From Eunapius fragilis (taxonomy: Eukaryota > Porifera > Demospongiae > Spongillida > Spongillidae), in NCBI GenBank assembly GCA_963681505.1, contig OY811972.1:2082163-2146162 (forward strand): DNA of 64,000 nucleotides, read 5' to 3'. Of the stretch, positions 32,322 through 43,000 are shown piece by piece. Position 1 is the stretch's first letter. Each line of letters starts with the position of its first letter. The notes beneath the pieces are model-generated. The model made no database searches. It saw only the letters and a list, made by a program, of their open reading frames with translations, and was not told the DNA's origin. A program made the position numbers and the translations under genes.

Positions 32322-34204
32322 GGTGTGCAAAGTAAGTGATATTGCAATATGTATCATCACTTCCTTATTAACCCACAGGTCTCATCACCTCAAGCCTCAC
32401 TCCTACCTTACCATTTGTACCACCTCAAAGCATTATGTTGAGTGCAAATGTCACAAAAATTGATGTCACAATGTACCTGAGATCACTTACTTGGTATCAT
32501 GAGGGCAATCCTATAACAGCAGGAGGTCGAGTCATGATAAGTCCAGACAGTACCACACTGACCTTATGAATACTGTTGAATCAGATGCTGGTACTTATGA
32601 AGTTAAACATATGGGTGGGGCCACCAGCAATAGGCAAGAGAAATGTAAATCCAGAATGTTGGGTTCACTGAGAAAGTACCCTATATTGGCTGGACTGAAG
32701 TTTACAGTTACTACATCAGATGGTAATGTTTCTTTTCTTTTGTGTGAAAGAATGCCATATATTCTAAGGTGTTAAATTTGGTTTGTATGGATCAGACCAT
32801 CCTATTTCTTCCAAAGTCATACCACTGACTACTGGAGGTCCACTGCCAATACAACTTAATTGGGCAACATTGCCAGGACCAGAATACATATGGAACTACA
32901 TAACCTACTCATATGTTACCTCTATGCTGTATTACAATGGACTGGAGACACCCAGTGGCATACAGACCTCAAGTGGTGTACTGCTGACTGGAGCCAACAG
33001 TGCATACCGAAATGTAACCATTCCTCTCGTCAGCAGTCTAGATAGTGGCTATCTGGGTGCTAGCCTCATGATTGATCCATACTACTACCTTTACTACTAT
33101 GGCTCTGGCAGTTATCTTTTCTATTATCCTTATGATTATACTACTCCTTTGTCAGTTATACATTAGGTATCTCATACATACAGCTGGATTCATCTTGCAT
33201 CAGATTTACCGATGCCAGTATGTCAGGTTGTTACACTTGAAATTCTGATTTCAGCTCAACCTCAGGTGTTGGTAGCATACAATAACATCAGTATACCAAG
33301 TACAGAGATGTCCATCAGTATCACAGGCCACACAGTTCTGACGTGTACCTCTCAGGGAGGCTATCCACCATTTGTTACTTCCAGGTGGATAAAGAATGGA
33401 CGGACAGTGGCAGAGGGAACTCAATGTGGTGACTATAGACACAGCAACACCATCCAATTCCTGTGGTCTGTATATGTTCTGTTGATAACACAGTACAGTT
33501 AACAGAGAGAAGTGTGCTCATTAAGGGAGAAGGTGAGCTGTTGGGTATGTGATATGTGTTTGATATTACACTATCCAGTTGGAGCTCCGGTACACCAGTG
33601 GGGGGACGTGTACATACCTGAGTGTAAGCACATTGCATGCTTGACAACCACTTCATTCTGACACACTGTTCCAAGCTGATATATGATGTTACATTAAAAG
33701 GAAGTGTAATAAAATACCTTATATCTGAAGAGCTCCTCTCAGCTTTGAAATGCTAGATCCTTTCATTTGTATGGCCACGTTCATTCCACAATTCACCCAA
33801 TTCATCTAAAACCATTGTGGGGTCGGTCTGTCCAGACATGTCACTAACCTTATTTCTCTAAACACTTCGTCACGATGCTTAAAAGCATGGCAGTGTTCAT
33901 TCCAATGTTCACACTATTCCTCAGCTGTGTAACGCTGCAATGAATTATTTACCCGTCAGTTATGGGACTTCAGTGCATAAATGGTAATCACTACTCGAGC
34001 CATATACAATATACAAAGTCCCACAATGTACTAAAGCCTTAGTACCACTATCATATAGATAATAACAATATTTACAAACAAAAAGCAATGCTTTCAATAT
34101 CTGTAAGAAAAAATCCAGGGAAACCTTTGATTAAAATAAATTAATTCTAAAACTTTTGATGATTGCACCTATCCTGTCTTAAGAAAATATGTGACAATGA
34201 AAAA

Positions 34205-34350
34205 AAGTGGCAGAGGGAGGAGGGATAAGGAGGAGGAGGATGAGGAGGAGGAAGGAGGATGGAGGAGGGAGGAGGGGGAAGAGTATGAAGAGGAGTAGGA
34301 GGCAAAGGAGGAGGTGGGAGGTGGAGAAGCAGGAGGAGGAGGAGAAAAGA
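34205..34350 (+). repeat. Purine-only GGA/GAGGAG tract
   Basis: About 145 bp almost exclusively A and G (GGAGGAGGAGGATGAGGAGG type). The equivalent intron position in copy 1 (2,440-2,490, opposite strand) has a much shorter tract, so it expanded after duplication. Open frames across it are artefacts. Confidence 0.8.
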
Positions 34351-34840
34351 AAGAACCCACTGTTAAATATATCAGTAGCACTCTATAAGGTAAAAATAGA
34401 TTCAGGTATTGCACAAGATTTTCCCCTATGAACTAGTACTGGTACGATAATAAAATGTGATTGGTCCCATATATGAACATGAGCCTACTATAGTATTTAT
34501 AATATATGCATCTATCAACCAAGAATCAGATTATCTATCTCTGAGATGTGAGGCAATGATTTATCATTCATTTCAATACATGCAAGTGATGGGGTTTATC
34601 TTGCTTGTCCTTTCTAATTGAATACACATGGAATCATTTTATTTCAGTATACTCAACTTGCTACTATGGCTGCCTCAATAAATGCTAATATCACTACGTC
34701 TTACTCGTTTGTACAAGATCAGTTTGGATGAAGCAGACATCAAACACTCCTTTACCTGTACTTCAGGTGTTCAGGCAATATTGTACACTGCCACCATATC
34801 GTATTCCTCTGCTTCTGGAGACATCACAGGGTCTACTTTA

Positions 34841-36030
34841 GGCCAATGGTCACAGTAGCATTGGAGGCCTGAGGGCTATCTGAGTATAATGTACATAAAT
34901 ACAAGGCTGCATGCCCTCCAAGTGTAGGTTACTCCAGGTGGGAGAGGAGGATTAGAGTGGCAGTAAAGAGCTACAGTTGAGCCAATAGTGAAGGGACAAT
35001 TGGGAGGATCAGTAGATACTGTGATATCATGAGAAACTTCCTCTGTAAGGTGGAGGGAAATACAACACTACGTCAATATGATCAGTAGCTGTATGGATGT
35101 AAGCCATCATTACCATTGAGGCATGTTATAACAGCATCATTGTCATGACCACAGTTGAGAGTACCAACATTTCCAAAGGTGCAGTCTCTCACATGGGATT
35201 CACTACCAATGCAATATATGCTGCTAAGAACTGGACCAGTGTTTGTACAATGTTTCCTTGATGATATTGTAACACCTAGAATAAGTGAACAAGTTAATGC
35301 ATTGTACAAACCTTGGTAGACATGCAAAAACCTTTAGTATTGATGCCAAGTGATCTGCATACTATATATATCAGTGCAGCTGTCTTACTAACTCCAGTCA
35401 CACACACACACTTGCCCAGAATCCATCTCTCTAACATATTTTCAACCTTCCTTCACAGAATGATGGACCATCAGCTAAAATTACATCACCATTGGAGCAC
35501 TCTGGGATGTTTGCGGATGGATGAAGACATGATACAACTGCAATGTTATTTAAGGTGCTGGAAAGTGTGATTTAAATTATATGTATTGTAGTTTGTTAGC
35601 TTTGGAACTGAGCTGTAGGAACACAGTCCAATGGAAGCTTCATTTCCACTGCAGTAGACATTAAAAAGTTCAAGTAAAGTTGTTCCCTTACCAAAGTATG
35701 ATCCTCCATATGGCACTGCCCCTGTTGATTGTGTTATAAAATTAGATGCAGTGACTAATTATAACTTAATGGTACTTTTACTCACATTGATATGGATATC
35801 CAAGCTGTCTGCACACCACTAGGGCATTATTGTAGCTCCACCCACTGTCATAGAATGTAACACTTCAAGACTTCCTTCATAAACTTGCCTCGCTGTGCAA
35901 CCTGAGTTCACTGAAAGATAGCATTAGCTACACTTGATATGCAGCACTGTGAAATATTTACAATAACAACGAAATCCTGCATCATAACTGTGATCATATG
36001 ATGCACATCCAAAATATGCTGTACCAACTA
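34841..36030 (-). pseudogene. Receptor copy 2: first Ig (part) and SRCR6-7 exons
   Basis: Minus-oriented homology to copy 1 resumes at the second inversion breakpoint (34,840/34,841) with the upstream half of the first Ig exon. It continues with SRCR7 second half (about 35,118-35,279, VRDCTFGNVGTLNCGHDNDA), the two-half exon (about 35,331-35,730), SRCR6 first half (about 35,785-35,911, with internal deletions) and the start of the SRCR5 second half. Insertions such as a TATATA near 35,365 break the frame. Homology ends at a minisatellite at about 36,031. Confidence 0.85.
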
Positions 36031-36400
36031 AATGTGATGAGCCTGGTTATGGTGGTATGATGAGCCTGGTGATGATGTGAAGAACCTGGTGAAGGTGTGA
36101 TGAGCCTGGTCATATGACGAGCCTGCTGATGGTATGATGAGCCTGGTGATGGTGTGATGAGCCTGGTGATGGTGTGATGAGCCTGGTGATGGTGTGGTGA
36201 GTCTGGTAATGGTGTGATGAGCCTGGTCATGATGTGATGAGTCTGGTGATGGTGTGATGAGCCTGGTCATGTGATGAGCCTGGTCATGTGATGAGCCTGG
36301 TGATGGTGTGATGAGCCTGGTCATGTGATGAGCCTGGTCATGTGATGAGCCTGGTGATGGTGTGATGAGCCTGGTCATGGTATGGTATGATGTGGTCAGG
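36031..36400. repeat. Minisatellite, 17- and 20-bp units
   Basis: Alternating units GTGATGAGCCTGGTGATGGT (20 bp) and GTGATGAGCCTGGTCAT (17 bp), about 18 copies. It starts where receptor copy 2 homology ends. Minus frames read as SPGSSHDQAHH repeats and are not genes. Confidence 0.88.
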
Positions 36401-36639
36401 TGTGGGTGTTAAAATAATGGTGTGATGGTGAACACAGTGGAGCTGACCACTCGAATACTCCTGTAACTAACATGCATGGCTTCATTTCTTCCCGCACATT
36501 AGTTTCACATGACTCCAGATTACATAATGCAGCTACACAGGTGTCCTCTAGTCTGTATGTGAGGCTAATACCAACATGTGTCCCACAAGGGGTAAGGGTA
36601 GTGTCCCATGAAGGTTAGGGGCGTGTCCCACTAGGAGTT

Positions 36640-37730
36640 AGGATGGCCTGATGGTGATTTGAAAAAAACATCTTCCCTTCTTTCTCCCCCTCCCTCCCTT
36701 CAGTTCCTTTCTAACTTGCAGCTTGGAATAGTGATTGACTTGAAGGAGAGAGTGGTGAATAAGCTTGTCGTAGCTAAAAGGTTGTTAGTATCATGTGTGT
36801 TGTACGGGGTACTGATGTGTGCATGTTTACGTATTGACCTTTAGAACTGGCTACATTTTCTTACATATAGTTATTGGTACATACCCTTTTGTGCATCTCC
36901 ATAAGGTGGTAGTACTGCTTCACTTGCTGGACAGGTTAGCATTGATGGTGTGCACTGAGGGGTGTGTGTGCACTGAGGGATGTGTGGTGTGTTTGTACTG
37001 TGGGGTGTGTGTATACTGACGAGTGTGTATGGACTGAGGGATGTGTGTGCACTGAGGGATGTGTGGTGTGTGTACTGAGGGGTGTGCACTGAGGGTGCGT
37101 GTGTGAACTGAGGGGTGTGTATGGACTGAGGGATGTGTGTGTACTGAGGGGTGTATGTGGTGTGTATGGTGTACTGAGGGGTGTGGGTGGTGTACTGGGG
37201 GATGTGCGTGCTGAAGGGTGTGGCCTCATTCCTTTTCTTACAGACTGCACCTTTGGTGTCACAAAGACTTATAGTTATACTACCTGTGTCATTAGCAGAT
37301 GGACCCCAACTCCTCCCACTTACCACACCCATCAGACCCTCTCATGTCACTCCCACCTTATCCCTCAAACTGCACACACCTATACATCTTTGGCTTTGGC
37401 AAAGCTCCCTCTCCCCTCCTCCTTCACCATCTCAGAAGGCCACACACCCGAGGAGAGTGTGGTGCATGGGGGCGTAGTCAGCCTCTCCCACCAGGTCAAA
37501 AGGCACAAGTCGGAGCACAGACACAAGAAGTAGCACAAACATAAGGAGCACAAGGATGAAAGGTATGGGGACCTAGAGGGAGGTAGAAGTGCAAGGTCCA
37601 CAAGGTGCAGTGGCAAAGGGAGGAACACAGACACAAACACAAGCACAAGCACTCCAAAGACACATCAGCACAAGGAGAACTATGATGGATCTAACACCTT
37701 ATGGGAAGGGGTCACAATTTGTTAGTAAAA
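36640..37730 (+). other. Exon-like fragments around a minisatellite (unassigned)
   Basis: A pyrimidine-rich acceptor (CTCCCTCCCTTCAG at about 36,689-36,702) precedes an open stretch FLSNLQLGIVIDLKERVVNK. A TTCTTACAG acceptor at about 37,243 precedes a Pro/Thr/Ser-rich stretch running into a His/Lys-rich piece (QVKRHKSEHRHKK, then HKHKEHKDER after a stop at 37,531). Between them, 36,950-37,215 is a minisatellite of about 20-bp GTGTGCACTGAGGGGTGTGT units. The stop and frame changes suggest a decayed gene; no family recognised. Confidence 0.35.
36950..37215. repeat. Minisatellite, ACTGAGGG(A/G)TGTGTG units
   Basis: About thirteen imperfect units of 14-24 bp built on CTGAGGGGTGTGTG. It sits in a possible intron of the unassigned plus-strand fragment. 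Confidence 0.8.
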
Positions 37731-37776
37731 CATCAATTGCACGTAATTACAAATGGTTCGATTTTAAAGCGAATTG

Positions 37777-38994
37777 TCATATGCGATACTGAAGAGCTCT
37801 CTCTATTTCTTCTGCATGTGCTTTAAAATCGGCATCTCTAAGGATGCTCAAAAAGTGACTCCAGGTTGTACGCTTGAAACCTCTACGGGTCAGCCAACGG
37901 CTGATGACCTCGATAAGGCACTTGTCAGGATCACTCATTTTGGCCTGTTTGATGGTCTCACACTCGTTGTGCTCAATTTTAAGAAATATGGCTAGCTTCT
38001 CCCACACGTGAGAGAGACTGGAGTATGCACGCAGAGTCTTGACCTCTTTGGAGCCTGGTAGTTTGTATTTGATGAGATGGAGGTCCTTCAGTGTCACCAC
38101 CTGACCTATAGAGAGAGGGAGAGTACAAGCAGATTGTATAAGTGTGTCAATAAGATATATAACAGGATTCACAGCAGTGATGTGCACACTGCCACGTACG
38201 CACTAACCAAGGTAGTCCACACCAATGGATTCGGCCTCTGAAACGTTAGTACCTTATACGGTAGAAGGGAAAGGGTTAAGTGCGTATATGTGCTGTGGGC
38301 CTCCTCACTGACTTTGCAGGCTGTCAGCAGATTTGGAAGTGGGCAGAGATGGCAATAATAATTGAGGAGCACAAACGCTTGTTCTTAATTGTGGCCTATG
38401 GCTATTATCTGCGGCGGAGGCTGCTGAGTGCCTTCGGCTGGGACCGGGTGGACGAACATGGTTTGGTATGTGTGATGGTGGCCCTCCGCCATGAGGTGGA
38501 GAGTTCTGAGAGGTTTCAGAAAGTGCATGTTTCACTGGTTTCTGTGAGGATAAAGGTTTAGCCTGCGATTGTAAAGTTTGATTGCCTTCATCCATCTCCT
38601 TTTTATCAATGTCCAAACTATGCTTACTCAACCTTCTGCGCAGTTTCCCCACTTCGAGCTCGACTGCTTCTCTTTTCATTTTCTCATTTTCTGCCTGGAT
38701 CTTTAATGCTTCTGCCTTAGCTTTCCACAGGTCAGTTTCCATATTAGCCTTTTCTTTTTCGAGAAGTGCCTTCTCCACTTCCTTGTCCTTGATAGTGTCT
38801 TCCAGTTTTTTCATATTTGACTTCAGCTGAGTCAGCTCATCCTCCAAATGGTCGACCCTTTTTTCAAGTTCGCAGTTCTTTTTGCGTAGATCCTCTAACT
38901 GCTGCTTAGAGTACGCGAGCTCAACATTCAATCGTTCTACCTCTTTGCACTTGTCCTCTAATTTTAACTGCAGTTCACGTTCGCGATCACTCAT
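37777..38994 (-). CDS. Coiled-coil protein with C-terminal Death-type domain (two exons)
   Basis: Exon 1 is 38,313-38,994 and exon 2 is 37,777-38,105. The donor (CAAA then GTCAGT) and acceptor (CTATAG) join in frame, turning the C-terminal SLQSQ into SLQSQVVTLKDL. The product is about 337 residues. Residues 1-125 form a long charged heptad coiled coil (LEDKCKEVERLNVELAYSKQ and on). Residues 130-225 are a Pro/Ser/His-rich linker. The last 100 or so are a Death-fold domain with HVWEKLAIFLKI, CLIEVISRWLTRRG and TWSHFLSILRDADF. The start at 38,994 (MSDRERELQ) is the only in-frame Met before the coiled coil. Likely a cytosolic oligomeric adaptor; partner unknown. Confidence 0.8.
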
Positions 38995-39931
38995 CTCCTC
39001 TTGGTCAATTGAACGATCGTTAGAATATTATATGCTTGCATCAACCGATGCATGCATATATATATATACTTATAAGATTATACATAGCCTCTTGTTGCAC
39101 ATGATGTATGAATTGACTCAAGAGGGGGGCGCACCATTGTGAATTTCAGTAGCAAGTATAACAGCTGACCTAGCTCAGCTGAACCAGAAAATTAAAAAAT
39201 GAAAGCAAACTCAAACACTGTACTCACTTTCCTCGCAATGCCCAGTCGATGTGCACAATTGACATTTCGTTTTATAAGGTCACGCAAGGATTACATAGTC
39301 CAGGGGCGGATCTACCACGGTTCGCCCGTATGCACTTGAAACCCCCCAGTCTATCCGAGCATTAGTGTAACGGATTTATCCGATCCATCGATTGCGCTGC
39401 GCCATCGATGTTCCATTGATTGCGCACCTATCGATCGATCGCACAATCATCGATCGATCGCGCACCTATAAAAATTGCGCGATCGACCGATTGCGCAATT
39501 GCTGGGTTTATAGAATTTGCGCAATCGACCGATTGCGCAATTGCTGGGTTTGTCGATCGCGCTGCTATAGAATTGCGCAATCACCGTATTGCCTGCGTAG
39601 TATTTAAACACCACGATACTTGCCTGCAGTTAGACTCATTGTATTTAAATTTTGATTTAAGCAACGTAAGTTGTAACTCTAAACACGTAGTATTCATGTG
39701 TGCTTGCATTAATGGAGTGGAAACAAATACCATGGCATTCACTGTTCAGCAACGCCTCAAAGTAAGTGCTATAGAAGAGGAAAAAAAAGAAACGTTGTGT
39801 AAGTGGGGCTCTAAAGATGAATTAACTTGACTATTATCCACATAAAACACACACACACTCTCTCTTTAACTCTTTCTCAGTCACACGTAATGGGTTGAGA
39901 CAAGTCACTAAAAATCTCTGACAACATCTGA
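38995..39931. other. Intergenic region upstream of the Death gene
   Basis: Contains a TATATA run (39,056-39,070), a hAT-like terminus CAGGGGCGGATCTACC at 39,301 without a visible partner, and a palindrome-rich array (39,390-39,600). There is also a short plus-strand frame with a GTAAGT donor (MAFTVQQRLK at 39,731) that could be a first exon, and an (AC)n run near 39,848. No confident gene. Confidence 0.45.
39390..39600. repeat. Palindrome-rich array of CGATCGATCG and TTGCGCAA motifs
   Basis: The block GCGCAATCGACCGATTGCGC (itself an inverted repeat) plus AATTGCTGGGTTT-TAGAATT occurs twice in tandem, with a third degenerate copy. It is preceded by several CGATCGATCG palindromes. Extremely rich in GATC and GCGC palindromes compared with its surroundings. 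Confidence 0.75.
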
Positions 39932-39936
39932 GGAGC

Positions 39937-40069
39937 TGTCTGATATTTAGTTGTTACGTAATAATTGTAATGTGTATCGCGTGATTCATTATTCCTTTGA
40001 ACGTGAAGTGAGGGTGGATTGTCGCGTACGAAATCTACAGTGATCCTGCGATTGTAAAGATCTTGCACA
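39937..40069 (+). repeat. BEL/Pao 5' LTR
   Basis: 133 bp, TG...CA ends, identical by eye to 45,736-45,868. Unusually short for an LTR. It must hold promoter and polyadenylation signals, but no TATA box is obvious. Confidence 0.95.
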
Positions 40070-40087
40070 TGGTCCTTCGAGCCGGGA
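40070..40087 (+). promoter_or_regulatory. Primer binding site (tRNA-Tyr)
   Basis: TGGTCCTTCGAGCCGGGA begins at the first base after the LTR. Sixteen bases are complementary to the 3' end of metazoan tRNA-Tyr (CCGGCTCGAAGGA plus CCA). From memory of tRNA-Tyr, not a search. Confidence 0.8.
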
Positions 40088-40097
40088 TTATACCAGT

Positions 40098-43000
40098 ATG
40101 TCTGAGCAAGAAATCGTGAAAAAGAAGCGGATACGCGCCGGTCATCGGGGTTCCGTTAAACGTATTACATCGCAGGCACAGGAAATGCTGGAGGGCGAAA
40201 TAAATGTAGCGAAGCTTACCCAATATTTGACGTCACTCAAAGACAAGCTCGGAATCATTTCGACGCTTGATAGCGAAATTCTGATCGCGACCGAAGAACA
40301 AGATGACATCGCCAACGAAATTGAGCAAGCTGACATAACAAGAGAGTTGATCGAGACAACGATGATGGAGATTCAAGGAGCGCTTTCGGATTTGACCTCC
40401 TCACGAGGACGTGCAGCGCAAAACATTCCAGCGAATGGACAAACCGATGCGCAACCACGGGAAACGACCACGTCATCCTCCACAGAAGTACCATCTTCAG
40501 GTAATCAGAGTCAACAGCGAACAGCGGAAACTACTCGAGATTCAAGTGACACTACGCCTGGCAACGCGGAACCTGCAGTTAATGTCAACCCAGGATCTAC
40601 CTCTAGTAAAGTAAGACTTCCAAAACTGGAACTAAGGAGATTTGATGGTGAACTAACAGAATGGACGGCATTTTGGGATTCGTATGAATCGGCTATCCAT
40701 AACAGCACAGATTTATCTGCGATTGACAAGTTCACTTACCTTCGGTCTCTGTTAGAGGGTCCTGCAGCAACTGCAATAGCTGGCTTGACACTTTCATCCC
40801 CAAACTACGCTGAGGCAATAACTATCCTGAAGAAACGTTTTGGCAACAAGCAGGCGATAGTAAGCAGACACATGGACACGCTTATGAACTTGGAGGCAGT
40901 GGCTTCACAGAACAACTACAAGGGACTCAGACAGCTGTACAACCTTATGGAGTCTCACGTACGAGGCTTGCATGCTCTTGGGATTCCATCGTCATCCTTT
41001 GGTACATTGTTGGCATCTGTCTTCATGAACAAGCTCCCACCAGAACTTAGACTCACCGTCAGCAGAGAAGTTGTTGAGGATAAGTGGGAACTAGACGCAG
41101 TGATGAAGATAGTTGAGAAGGAAATCGATGCCAGGGAGAGAGCAGCTGCGAGTTTGTGTATGGGTAGTAAAAGACAGAGCAGAGAGCAACCTACGGTAGC
41201 TGCACTCCTGACGCCTTCGACTGAGGGTTGCTGCTATTGTGGGCAGTCACATGTCCCAAATTCTTGTGGGATAGTGAGTAACCCGGAGGCACGAAAAAAG
41301 GCACTCTTGAAAGGTGGACGATGCTTTGTGTGTCTGAAGAAGCATCACATGGCGAAGAAGTGCAGATCTCCTCTTCGATGTTCTACCTGCAATGGAAGAC
41401 ACCATTCCAGCATCTGCTCCGGAACGACTCAAGGCTCAAGTCCATCAGGTGCACTACCCTCCAGACAGACATCATCAACACAAGCACTGTCCTCACCACA
41501 ATCGACAACACTGTCCATGTACATTGACATGAAGAATCCTGTCCTCTTGCAGACCGCTACTGCAACTGTGTACTCCGCTGATAGACCCTATGCTACCACT
41601 GTCATCAGACTGATCCTCGATAGCGGCAGCCAGAAGTCATACATCACAAATAAGCTTAGAGACTCTCTTAGGTTACCAAGGAAGCAGTCGCAAGTAGTGT
41701 CAATCAAGACGTTCGGGTCTCAAGTTGAGAGGATGGAGACATGTGATATTGTGGAGCTCAAATTCAAGGCAAAGATGGGGACGGACTTCGAGCTTTCCTT
41801 GTTTACTGTTCCCATGATTTGTGAGCCTCTATCTGGACAGCCAATAAATTGGGCAGTTGAGCGGTTTCCATACCTACAGGGACTTGATCTAGCTGATTCA
41901 TGTGACTCAAGCGATGCACTAGAGTTGAGTATCTTGATTGGAGTGGACCAGTATTGGAAGGTCGCCACAGGAGGAATTCTGCGTGGCAACACCGGGCCTA
42001 CAGCAATGGAGACGAAGTTAGGATGGGTTCTCTCTGGGCCTGTTCCTGGACTTAACCGTGATCCATCAATGGCATGTCTGACTTGCTCACATGTTTTGAA
42101 GGTTGATACATCCATCAACTCGGTACCACATCGACTCGCTGACTTGGAAAAGAAGCTGCAAGCATTCTGGGATTTAGACACTCTTGGGATAGTAGATGGT
42201 GAAAACTCTGTTTATGATAAGTTTGTTGAGAGCGTCTCATTTCAAGATGGTCGGTACTGCGTGAGTCTCCCTTGGAAGACACCACGTCCCATGCTCCCTG
42301 ACAACTTTGAACTGAGCCAGAGGAGACTCTTCAACTTACTTAAGCGACTTCGTCAGACGCCACATGTCTTGACCCAGTATGATGCTGTTATTCGAGAACA
42401 GATCAAGAGTGGCATAGTGGAAATCGTCGAAAACCCACACGATGGACCGATTGGAGCAACACACTACATTCCCCATCATGCAGTCATTAGGGAGGACAAA
42501 AAGACAACCAAGATGCGAATTGTATACGATGCTTCCGCCAAGAGCACTGGACCATCCCTTAATTGTTGCTTGTATGCTGGTCCAACCTTTGGCCAAAACA
42601 TACTGGACATACTGATTCGGTTTCGTGTTTTTCGGATTGCAGTGACTGCGGATATTGAAAAGGCGTTTCTGATGGTATCTGTTGCAAGGGAGGACCGCGA
42701 TGCACTGAGATTCCTCTGGGTTGACGACATCACGGCACCACTACCCAGACTTGTCACACTGCGATTTGCTCGTGTTGTATTTGGCGTATCCTCAAGTCCC
42801 TTTCTGTTGAATGCCACGATCAGACGTCATGTGGAGGGCTATCGACTCAGCGATCCGTTGTTTGTGGAAAGGTTCATTCGTTCAATCTATGTCGATGACC
42901 TTACTTGTGGATCAGACAGTGAAGAAGGAGCTATTGAACTGTACACTAAGTCCAGGCAGTGTATGGCTGAAGCGGGATTCAACCTAAGGAAGTTCATCTC

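Larger units (their letters stand above)
31531..34840 (+). pseudogene. Receptor copy 2: inverted Ig-to-TM segment
   Basis: This segment is the reverse complement of copy-1 positions 4,422 down to about 1,995. On the plus strand it reads, in order, the end of the first Ig (HYYCVVNSG), the second Ig (SDAGTYEVKHMG, 32,566-32,730), the unassigned exon (YGSDHPISSKVIPLTTGG, 32,783-33,165), the membrane-proximal Ig (about 33,255-33,535) and the upstream half of the TM exon (34,650-34,840). Several frameshifts are present. A hAT-like element is inserted at about 31,598-32,321 and a GGA-rich tract is expanded at 34,205-34,350. The segment cannot be expressed with its flanks. Confidence 0.9.

Noticed and set aside
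35994-36378. HDQAHHMTRLITPSPGSS-repeat protein
   Set aside because: 17/20-bp minisatellite translation.
39301-39316. Complete hAT element starting CAGGGGCGGATC
   Set aside because: No matching inverted end or 8-bp duplication could be found nearby; only the terminus is noted.
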